Positions 1 through 4,734 of a stretch of DNA of 8,154 nt are shown here, one piece after another (the stretch's first letter is position 1; every line of letters begins with the position of its first letter). The stretch spans positions 1-8,154 of the forward strand of contig JAFPWQ010000293.1 of assembly GCA_017394925.1 (NCBI GenBank). Direction: 5' to 3'. This DNA comes from Synergistaceae bacterium. GTDB taxonomy: Bacteria > Synergistota > Synergistia > Synergistales > Aminobacteriaceae. Under the pieces are notes generated by a model, which was not told the DNA's origin, searched no databases, and saw only the letters and a list, made by a program, of their open reading frames with translations. The position numbers and the translations under genes are program-made.

Positions 1-268
1 CGCCGTCATTCATGGCCTTACGTGCAGTATCATATGCAAGCTGTGAGTTCACCGCGTAATATGCTTCTCTGTCAGAATTTTTTGTGCTGTCGTGTGCAAT
101 GCCTGCAACGTGAAAGACAGAATCAAATCCAGAAAAATTTTCAGACTTCCATGATTCAGTCCTGAGGCTTATAGTTCCAGTTTCATATTTATCCGGCCAT
201 TGTGATAAATATGCGTTCAATGCGTTTCCTGTGTAGCTGTTAGTGCCTGTGATTAATATGCGCTTCAT
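1..268 (-). CDS. NAD-dependent epimerase/dehydratase family protein (3'-truncated by window edge)
   Basis: Only the N-terminal 89 residues are in the window; the frame is open to base 1. The protein begins MKRILITGTNSYTGNAL, a first Rossmann strand followed by a Gly-rich NAD(P)-binding turn (G8 to G14, GTNSYTG). Further on are VFHVAGIAHD (51-60), the strand after which the extended-SDR fold contacts the cofactor, and a Y-x-V-N motif (71-74) typical of sugar-nucleotide epimerases. The Ser/Thr and YxxxK catalytic residues would lie beyond the window, so activity cannot be judged. Proteins of this type usually modify nucleotide sugars for surface polysaccharides; that role is inferred from the family. 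The start is secure because the Rossmann strand begins directly after Met1. The ATG lies only 6 nt past the T-run of the cstA terminator, with no room for a conventional promoter in between. A GAGGGA string 14 nt upstream of the ATG is the only Shine-Dalgarno-like sequence and its spacing is long. Confidence 0.85.
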   Translation of the reverse strand, partial: MKRILITGTNSYTGNALNAYLSQWPDKYETGTISLRTESWKSENFSGFDSVFHVAGIAHDSTKNSDREAYYAVNSQLAYDTARKAMNDG

Positions 269-274
269 GATAAT

Positions 275-307
275 AAAAAAAGTCCCTCCCGTTAAATTCG
301 AGAGGGA
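275..307 (-). terminator. Intrinsic terminator after cstA
   Basis: Read on the minus strand, TCCCTC (307-302) pairs perfectly with GAGGGA (288-283) around a 13-nt loop, followed by CT and a run of seven T (281-275). It begins 12 nt past the cstA stop codon, so it should end the cstA transcript. It also sits immediately before the epimerase start codon. Confidence 0.8.
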
Positions 308-312
308 TTGTA
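307..312 (-). promoter_or_regulatory. Possible extended -10 element for the epimerase gene
   Basis: On the minus strand TACAAT (312-307) is preceded by TGT, giving a TGn extended -10 box. The hexamer about 17 nt upstream does not resemble TTGACA, so the promoter would rely on the extended -10. Initiation about 6-7 nt downstream would fall near 300, after the 5' arm of the terminator stem. This is an inference from pattern only. Confidence 0.35.
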
Positions 313-319
313 ACATGCC

Positions 320-2002
320 TTAATGAGCTGATGCTATGTTCTTATTCACTTTGGACGAAAATAATTCCTTCCAGCAGTTAGAAACAACAAGCACCGCAAG
401 AGTCATTAATGCAACCGCGATGATTAACTGCAATCCGTCAACCATGAATACAAAACTTCCGGCTGATAATTTCACTATGATGTTATACACGCTGATAATC
501 AATGCGGACATCGTAACGATAAACATAAATGTCATAGGCACATAAAGCATCCAGCCTTTGCGATTCGTAACTCTCAGGAAGACGGCAAGAGCAGTAAGAA
601 CTAATGCAGATAATAACTGATTGGCGGCACCGAATAACGGCCATATGCTTGCGTAACCGGCGAGGCATAATGCATATGCGAGTAAGAGAGTAATTATCGT
701 TGAGACATAAGTATTCGTGATGAACTTCATGAATGCGTTCTGTGTTTCACCTTCTGAAGGCGCAAAAAACTCCTGCCATGACATTCGGCCTATACGTGTA
801 ACTGCATCAATCGTAGTCATTGCAAGAGCAGATACACACATCATGATGACGCATGAAGAGATATGAGCGGGAAGTCCGAACATTGTAAAAAATCCGCCTA
901 CAGCATTTCCGAAAATCTGGAACGGTGTTCCCGTTGGAAGTCCTCCGCCCTGTGCCGCTGAACATGCTATTACGAGTGCCACTACTCCCAGTAATGTCTC
1001 AACTAACATTGCACCATAACCAACGGTAAGCATATCACGTTCATTTGAGATTGACTTTGATGACGTACCTGATGATACGAGACTGTGAAATCCTGAGACG
1101 GCTCCGCATGCAATCGTGATGAAAAGAATCGGGAATAACGGCTGATTCTTTGCTGTCCACCCAACGAACATAGGAGCTTCGATTGTCGGGTTGGCAATTA
1201 TGATTCCTACAGCACCTCCGAAGATCATTCCAAGAAGTAAAAACACGCTGAGATAATCACGGGGCTGCTTAAGCAACCACATGGGCAGAACTGAAGCGAT
1301 AAAGCAGTAAGCGAACACGATATATCGCCATGTCTGAGCGTCATAATATAACGGGTTAGCGATTCCAGCCCAGAGCATAGCAACGACAAGAACGACTCCT
1401 ACGATGAATTTCGCAAGTTCTCCTGACTTTGAGAATCTCATGAACACTCCGAATATCATTGCTACGAAGATATATATCATTGAAATTGAAGCCGCCGATG
1501 CACCGGGTACATTCTGTGCTCCGTCTTTCGTGAAGCCGTTGAAAGTTCCTGCAAGAATGTCAGCGAATGCCGCAATGACCAGAAGCGTAAACAGCCAGCA
1601 GAAAAGCAAAAATAATTTTCGTCCTGTCTTCCCGATATAGCGTTCAATGATTAAGCCCATCGATTTACCTTCATTCTTGACTGATGCATATAACGATGTG
1701 AAATCCTGAACTGCTCCGAAGAATACGCCCCCGACTAACAGCCATAAGAACGCAGGAAGCCATCCGAACATTGCCGCAATTATCGGTCCTGTTACCGGGC
1801 CTGCACCTGTGATTGAGTTAAACTGATGTGAAAAGACAGTAAAGCGTGATGCAGGTACATAATCTTGTCCGTCCTCGAATCTGTACGCAGGAGTTTTCGC
1901 GGTCTCATCGATTCCCCATGTCTTAACTAACCATCTGCCATAGAGCAAATACGCAAGTGATAACACTACGATAGCAATGGCTACGAGAGTTAAACCGTTC
2001 AT
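320..2002 (-). CDS. cstA: Carbon starvation protein CstA family transporter
   Basis: A 560-residue polytopic inner-membrane protein of the CstA family. Members include E. coli CstA and BtsT; BtsT is a pyruvate/H+ symporter and CstA is linked to peptide and pyruvate uptake under carbon starvation. Family signatures are visible in order: YGRW (21-24), FSHQFNSITGAGPVTGP (57-73), GAVQDF (96-101), VSGFHSLVSSGTSSKSI (302-318), TTIDAVTRIGR (396-406) and WPLFGAANQLLSAL (454-467). Many hydrophobic segments of about 20 residues run from residue 3 to about 541. The length is shorter than E. coli CstA (about 700) but usual for the shorter form found in many anaerobes. The ATG is preceded by AAGAAGGAA with 10 nt between AGAAGGA and the start. 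The gene has its own strong promoter and terminator, so it looks monocistronic. Exact substrate (pyruvate or peptides) cannot be told from sequence. Confidence 0.95.
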   Translation of the reverse strand: MNGLTLVAIAIVVLSLAYLLYGRWLVKTWGIDETAKTPAYRFEDGQDYVPASRFTVFSHQFNSITGAGPVTGPIIAAMFGWLPAFLWLLVGGVFFGAVQDFTSLYASVKNEGKSMGLIIERYIGKTGRKLFLLFCWLFTLLVIAAFADILAGTFNGFTKDGAQNVPGASAASISMIYIFVAMIFGVFMRFSKSGELAKFIVGVVLVVAMLWAGIANPLYYDAQTWRYIVFAYCFIASVLPMWLLKQPRDYLSVFLLLGMIFGGAVGIIIANPTIEAPMFVGWTAKNQPLFPILFITIACGAVSGFHSLVSSGTSSKSISNERDMLTVGYGAMLVETLLGVVALVIACSAAQGGGLPTGTPFQIFGNAVGGFFTMFGLPAHISSCVIMMCVSALAMTTIDAVTRIGRMSWQEFFAPSEGETQNAFMKFITNTYVSTIITLLLAYALCLAGYASIWPLFGAANQLLSALVLTALAVFLRVTNRKGWMLYVPMTFMFIVTMSALIISVYNIIVKLSAGSFVFMVDGLQLIIAVALMTLAVLVVSNCWKELFSSKVNKNIASAH

Positions 2003-2042
2003 GAAAAACTTTTCCTTCTTTCGTGTTTAATGAATTCGGAAT

Positions 2043-2071
2043 TTTATAGCACTGTAAAAATTTTTTGTCAA
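2043..2071 (-). promoter_or_regulatory. Strong sigma-70-type promoter of cstA
   Basis: On the minus strand a perfect -35 TTGACA (2071-2066) is followed by a 17-nt spacer and TATAAA (2048-2043). The spacer ends in TGC, giving an extended -10 as well. The predicted start of transcription is about 2036, leaving a leader of roughly 35 nt that carries the AAGAAGGAA ribosome site. The spacer is A/T-rich (five A then five T). No operator-like inverted repeat is evident around it. Confidence 0.85.
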
Positions 2072-2093
2072 TTTCAATTTACCCTGCGCATAT

Positions 2094-2124
2094 AAAAAAG
2101 ACAGCTCCGTTTTTTGGAACTGCC
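2094..2124 (-). terminator. Intrinsic terminator after the secreted-protein gene
   Basis: On the minus strand GGCAGTTCC (2124-2116) pairs with GGAGCTGTC (2108-2100), nine base pairs including two G-U, around a 7-nt A-rich loop. A run of six T follows (2099-2094). It lies about 30 nt past the stop codon at 2154 and separates that transcript from the cstA promoter. Confidence 0.85.
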
Positions 2125-2153
2125 TTTGAATTTTCATGTTCACATATTAATCT

Positions 2154-2672
2154 TTATGCATCAACATGTATTTTCACATAACGGATAACTGCCGCGTCTT
2201 CTATTTTATCTTCTCTTTTTGCGGATAACCTGACGTAATAATCACCTGTTTTTGCCGGTATAGTTCTGCCCCTGAGTAATTCAAGACGCTTTTCGCCTCT
2301 GAACCTGCGGATCTCATAGACACCTTCAATTCTTTTTCCGCTGACTTTGAATGACTTCGATGTCCTGACAGATATACTTGCACTGCGTCTTACGTGTCCG
2401 TTATCTTCAAGAAGACCGGCCATCACGGAAGGATGATCGTCCTGTGTCTCGATTCTTATCTCCGAAGGCATAGAAACAGTTTCGCTTTTTCTGACTCTGC
2501 TTCTTTTGCCCCCCACGTTAAGAATCAGACTGCCTTCAAATGTGATTGTGTCTCTTACCGGCTGTGCTTTTACGGGAATTTTTTTCTTTTTGGGAGCTGA
2601 TGATGCCATGCCTGCGAAGATCATTATTGCTATTACTGCACATAATGCCTTAAATAAACCTGAACGCCTCAT
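2154..2672 (-). CDS. Small secreted protein of unknown function
   Basis: I do not recognise this 172-residue protein. It starts MRRSGLFKALCAVIAIMIFAGMASSA: a basic n-region, a hydrophobic core and an Ala-x-Ala-like end form a convincing signal peptide with a likely cleavage around residue 26. The mature part opens with PKKKK and is rich in Lys/Arg, with alternating hydrophobic/charged stretches (for example SLILNVGGKRSRVR, YEIRRFRGEKRLELL, YYVRLSAK, AVIRYVKIHVDA) that suggest a beta-strand sandwich. There are no cysteines in the mature part, no lipobox and no later membrane segment. The frame is open 69 nt further upstream, but this ATG is chosen because GAGGTGA lies 7 nt before it and the signal peptide begins there. 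It is downstream of the tRNA operon with no terminator between, and ends at its own intrinsic terminator. Envelope or extracellular location is inferred; no function is assigned. Confidence 0.8.
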   Translation of the reverse strand: MRRSGLFKALCAVIAIMIFAGMASSAPKKKKIPVKAQPVRDTITFEGSLILNVGGKRSRVRKSETVSMPSEIRIETQDDHPSVMAGLLEDNGHVRRSASISVRTSKSFKVSGKRIEGVYEIRRFRGEKRLELLRGRTIPAKTGDYYVRLSAKREDKIEDAAVIRYVKIHVDA

Positions 2673-2679
2673 GTTTATA

Positions 2680-2686
2680 TCACCTC
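2680..2686 (-). promoter_or_regulatory. Ribosome binding site that fixes the start of the secreted protein
   Basis: GAGGTGA on the minus strand, with 7 nt to the ATG at 2672, is a near-perfect Shine-Dalgarno. The upstream in-frame ATG at 2741 has none, which favours the shorter protein. Confidence 0.8.
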
Positions 2687-2762
2687 GTAAAAATTTATTT
2701 GGGTAATAAAAACATAAAGATAAAGCTAAATCATAAGACAAATATATGAAATGAATTTTAGA

Positions 2763-2798
2763 ATTTAATTTGATTTAATTGATTTGTGAGATTTAATT
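2763..2798. repeat. Three copies of an 8-bp AT-rich repeat downstream of tRNA-Lys
   Basis: ATTTAATT (plus strand) occurs exactly at 2763-2770, 2773-2780 and 2791-2798, spaced 10 and 18 bp apart, with a near copy (GAATTTTA) at 2753-2760. The array begins 1 nt past the tRNA-Lys CCA and precedes the secreted-protein gene. It may be only low-complexity intergenic DNA. I see no intrinsic terminator in this gap (2673-2799) and no good promoter, only an isolated TATGAT (2735-2730, minus strand) without a matching -35. Confidence 0.5.
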
Positions 2799-2799
2799 C

Positions 2800-2875
<76 letters not shown>

Positions 2876-2899
2876 ATTACCTGATTGTCATGTTACATC

Positions 2900-2976
2900 T
2901 GGCGCGCCCGGCAGGATTCGAACCCGCTGCCTACAGATCCGAAGTCTGTCGCTCTGTCCAGATGAGCTACGAGCGC
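2900..2976 (-). tRNA. tRNA-Arg (TCG)
   Basis: A 77-nt cloverleaf: acceptor GCGCTCG/CGGGCGC with one T-G wobble, D stem GCTC/GAGC, anticodon stem ACAGA/TCTGT with loop CTTCGGA (anticodon TCG, reads CGA and related CGN codons), T arm GCGGG-TTCGAAT-CCTGC, discriminator G and an encoded CCA. It closely resembles the Arg-TCT gene two positions upstream in the same operon. Confidence 0.95.
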
Positions 2977-2990
2977 AGAATTTGCATTGC

Positions 2991-3068
2991 TGGGGTGAGT
3001 GAAGGGACTTGAACCCTCAACCGCCGGAACCACAATCCGAAGCTCTGACCAATTGCGCTACACTCACC
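2991..3068 (-). tRNA. tRNA-His (GTG)
   Basis: Acceptor GTGAGTG/CACTCAC, anticodon stem TCGGA/TCCGG with loop TTGTGGT (anticodon GTG), T arm GAGGG-TTCAAGT-CCCTT, discriminator C73 and an encoded CCA. The base before the acceptor (3068) is G on the minus strand, so the histidine-specific G-1:C73 pair is genomically encoded; the given span includes it. The D stem GCGC/GAGC contains a G12-A23 mismatch. Confidence 0.95.
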
Positions 3069-3090
3069 ATTTTGCTATGTTGCTGACAAC

Positions 3091-3167
3091 TGGCGCGCTC
3101 TGCAGGATTCGAACCCGCGGCCTACGGCTTAGAAGGCCGTTGCTCTATCCAGCTGAGCTAAGAGCGC
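3091..3167 (-). tRNA. tRNA-Arg (TCT)
   Basis: A 77-nt cloverleaf: acceptor GCGCTCT/AGAGCGC, D stem GCTC/GAGC, anticodon stem ACGGC/GCCGT with loop CTTCTAA (anticodon TCT, reads AGA), T arm GCGGG-TTCGAAT-CCTGC, discriminator G and an encoded CCA. Its anticodon arm, variable loop and T arm are almost identical to those of the neighbouring tRNA-Gly. Confidence 0.95.
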
Positions 3168-3179
3168 GTTCTGTGTTCT

Positions 3180-3256
3180 TGGAGCGGGAAACGGGATTCG
3201 AACCCGCGACCTACGGCTTGGAAGGCCATCGCTCTAGCCAACTGAGCTATTCCCGC
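3180..3256 (-). tRNA. tRNA-Gly (TCC)
   Basis: A 77-nt cloverleaf: acceptor GCGGGAA/TTCCCGC, D stem GCTC/GAGC, anticodon stem ATGGC/GCCGT (one T-G wobble) with loop CTTCCAA (anticodon TCC, reads GGA), T arm GCGGG-TTCGAAT-CCCGT, the glycine-typical discriminator T, and an encoded CCA. It lies 12 nt upstream of tRNA-Arg(TCT). Confidence 0.95.
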
Positions 3257-3281
3257 ATGTTTTAACTTGCTTGTTGAAATC

Positions 3282-3359
3282 TGGTCGGGACGAGAAGATT
3301 CGAACTTCCGACCCCCTGCTCCCAAAGCAGGTGCGCTAACCAGACTGCGCTACATCCCG
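3282..3359 (-). tRNA. tRNA-Pro (TGG)
   Basis: A 78-nt cloverleaf: acceptor CGGGATG/CGTCCCG, D stem GCGC/GCGC, anticodon stem CCTGC/GCAGG with loop TTTGGGA (anticodon TGG), T arm GGAAG-TTCGAAT-CTTCT, discriminator A and an encoded CCA. The 5' C1-G72 pair and A73 fit proline identity. It is the first tRNA of the operon, about 21 nt after the predicted transcription start. Confidence 0.95.
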
Positions 3360-3386
3360 CTTTATCTCTAACTTCAACGATTGAGT

Positions 3387-3414
3387 ATTATATCGCTTGC
3401 GTTCGTTTTGTCAA
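3387..3414 (-). promoter_or_regulatory. Promoter of the tRNA operon
   Basis: On the minus strand a perfect -35 TTGACA (3414-3409), a 16-nt spacer and a perfect -10 TATAAT (3392-3387). Transcription should start near 3380 and yield one precursor carrying all six tRNAs, which are separated by gaps of only 12-25 nt. The -35 lies 6 nt from the stop codon of the DUF4298 gene. Confidence 0.9.
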
Positions 3415-3420
3415 GATAAC

Positions 3421-3729
3421 TCATTTTCTCTTCATGCGCACCTCTCTTATTATCTCTTCAGCATGTTCAAGCATAGAATCATTCTCGGTCAGAAAATCAT
3501 ACAATGCATCCTCGCTTAACACTCCGCGTTTAATATTACCGGGAATTTTTCCGGCTTCATCGTCTTCAAAGTCCTGTCTCCATTGTCCGTTTGAATAATA
3601 TTCTGAGAGTTCATGAATTTTAGACTGCACATTGAGATAGCGTTCAAGTGAGTCAGAAAAATTTTTCACGGCCGAATTAGCTTCATCGAGATAACTTTCC
3701 ATTAGTGCAATTCTTTCTGTTTGTATCAT
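3421..3729 (-). CDS. DUF4298 family protein
   Basis: A 102-residue soluble, acidic, mostly helical protein that matches what I know of the DUF4298 family. Features are an N-terminal helix (ERIALMESYLDEANSAV), a coiled-coil-like stretch with a heptad feel (24-42), then the conserved block YYSNGQWRQDFEDDEAG (44-60) and KRGVLSEDALYDFL (67-80), and a charged C-terminal helix. The family length is usually about 90-110 residues, so this copy is complete. No function is established for the family that I can name. The open frame extends upstream into the radical SAM gene, but this ATG is chosen because GGGGTGA lies 4 nt before it and the family N-terminus (M-x-Q-x-E-R-I) begins here. It is 55 nt downstream of the radical SAM gene on the same strand, so cotranscription is likely. 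No terminator is visible before the tRNA promoter. Confidence 0.85.
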   Translation of the reverse strand: MIQTERIALMESYLDEANSAVKNFSDSLERYLNVQSKIHELSEYYSNGQWRQDFEDDEAGKIPGNIKRGVLSEDALYDFLTENDSMLEHAEEIIREVRMKRK

Positions 3730-3733
3730 ATTT

Positions 3734-3740
3734 TCACCCC
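3734..3740 (-). promoter_or_regulatory. Ribosome binding site that fixes the DUF4298 start
   Basis: GGGGTGA on the minus strand, 4 nt before the ATG at 3729. The two upstream in-frame ATG codons lack any such sequence, and the farthest one lies inside the radical SAM coding region. Confidence 0.7.
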
Positions 3741-3784
3741 GTGCAATTATTTTGTTCAATGAATATATCATACTGGGAAAAATT

Positions 3785-4702
3785 TTACGGCCTTTTTCTA
3801 ATAGTTTCAAGTGATGTGTAGCATATAAAATCACAATCTTTACAGAGAAGAAGGTTTTTCCTCCCATTAGCGAGCATATCCATGCGTATACTCTTATATT
3901 TCTCAGATGACCATACTTCAGCAATACTTTGTGTACTAAGGTTGCCTAATGTGTATTTGCCAAGCGCATCATTACAGCACAAACTTACTTCGCCCGTAGG
4001 CCTAACTATTAACTGCACAAAAGGAAGAATACAGAGAACATTCAAGGTGCTTCTGTCATTCATACCCTGCTTATTTGGTGCCTGACCTCCTCGTGATGTT
4101 AATACCTCATTCTGCATTCTGAACCAGAATTTTACACGTTCATCAAATTCATGATGTTTCTGAATATAATCATAAATCCTCTGAAGTTCAGGCGAATTGA
4201 TTTCTTTTTTGTCATTGTAATTATCAATAATTAACAGATCAAGAAAAGGCATAATCTCAATGAATTTTTCAAATGTCAGAAGCGTTCCGTTTGTATATAG
4301 CCAGAATATAGCTTCAGGGAGTTTTTCGTTCGCGTATCTGTGAAAGTCGATTATGCGTTCATCAAGGAAAGGCTCATTGTTGGAGAAAAGCGAGACACCC
4401 ATCTTATAATTCATTTCTGCAAGCTCATCAACTATTTTTCTGAAAAGCTTTTCCGTCATCTTTGCATAAGGTCTCTGCGGCTGATTCACATTCACAGGGC
4501 AAAAAGGGCATATACCGTTGCACCTGTTCACCGTTTCGATTTCTATAGTCTCAATACCCCCCCTCATAAATGAGCTATTGGCCCATATTCGATTGCTTTT
4601 GTCTATATTATGCAACCACCTCTTGTATTTGAATTTCTCATATAATTTCCAAATGAAATCTGGACACATTTTTCTGATTGCAAGTTTTATAGCAAGCAAC
4701 AT
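3785..4702 (-). CDS. Radical SAM protein with SPASM-like C-terminal domain
   Basis: A 305-residue protein with the radical SAM signature CNGICPFC (C61, C65, C68), which binds the [4Fe-4S] cluster that cleaves S-adenosylmethionine. It follows a first barrel strand (IETIEIETVNR, 50-60). The usual GGE/GEP loop appears as SNNEPFLD (107-114), and FWLYTNGT (133-140) is a later barrel strand. The C-terminal part has C224, C242-C243 (VSLCCND) and C287-x2-C290-x3-C294, with the phrase LGNLSTQSIAEVW between; this layout is typical of SPASM/Twitch auxiliary-cluster domains. The substrate is unknown. The family includes peptide and sugar modifiers, and similar proteins are common in glycan loci. The ATG follows AAGAAGGAAA with a 10-nt gap, the same string and spacing as at cstA. 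It begins 32 nt after the murG stop with no terminator between, so it is probably the next gene in the mur operon. The N-terminal 45 residues are basic and precede the barrel. Confidence 0.88.
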   Translation of the reverse strand: MLLAIKLAIRKMCPDFIWKLYEKFKYKRWLHNIDKSNRIWANSSFMRGGIETIEIETVNRCNGICPFCPVNVNQPQRPYAKMTEKLFRKIVDELAEMNYKMGVSLFSNNEPFLDERIIDFHRYANEKLPEAIFWLYTNGTLLTFEKFIEIMPFLDLLIIDNYNDKKEINSPELQRIYDYIQKHHEFDERVKFWFRMQNEVLTSRGGQAPNKQGMNDRSTLNVLCILPFVQLIVRPTGEVSLCCNDALGKYTLGNLSTQSIAEVWSSEKYKSIRMDMLANGRKNLLLCKDCDFICYTSLETIRKRP

Positions 4703-4734
4703 ATTTTATTTTTCCTTCTTTAAAAAATTTTTTG

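Noticed and set aside
336..1640. Plus-strand open frames opposite cstA, and similar ones opposite ftsW, murG and murD
   Set aside because: They are short, resemble no family, lack ribosome sites and lie fully antisense to strongly supported genes.
2673..2741. Longer start for the secreted protein (ATG at 2741)
   Set aside because: It would place 23 residues before the signal peptide and has no ribosome site, while the internal ATG at 2672 has GAGGTGA at 7 nt.
2999..3265. Plus-strand 88-residue open frame across the tRNA cluster
   Set aside because: It is the antisense translation of four tRNA genes. The repeated T-arm and anticodon-arm sequences produce its repeated peptide phrases, a well-known false gene call.
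3730..3924. Longer start for the DUF4298 protein (ATG at 3924)
   Set aside because: It would overlap the radical SAM gene by 140 nt and add residues outside the family. The ATG at 3729 has a GGGGTGA ribosome site and the family N-terminus.
4722..4733. A6T6 palindrome between murG and the radical SAM gene as a terminator
   Set aside because: It is a pure A/T palindrome with no GC stem; such a hairpin would be too weak to count as an intrinsic terminator.
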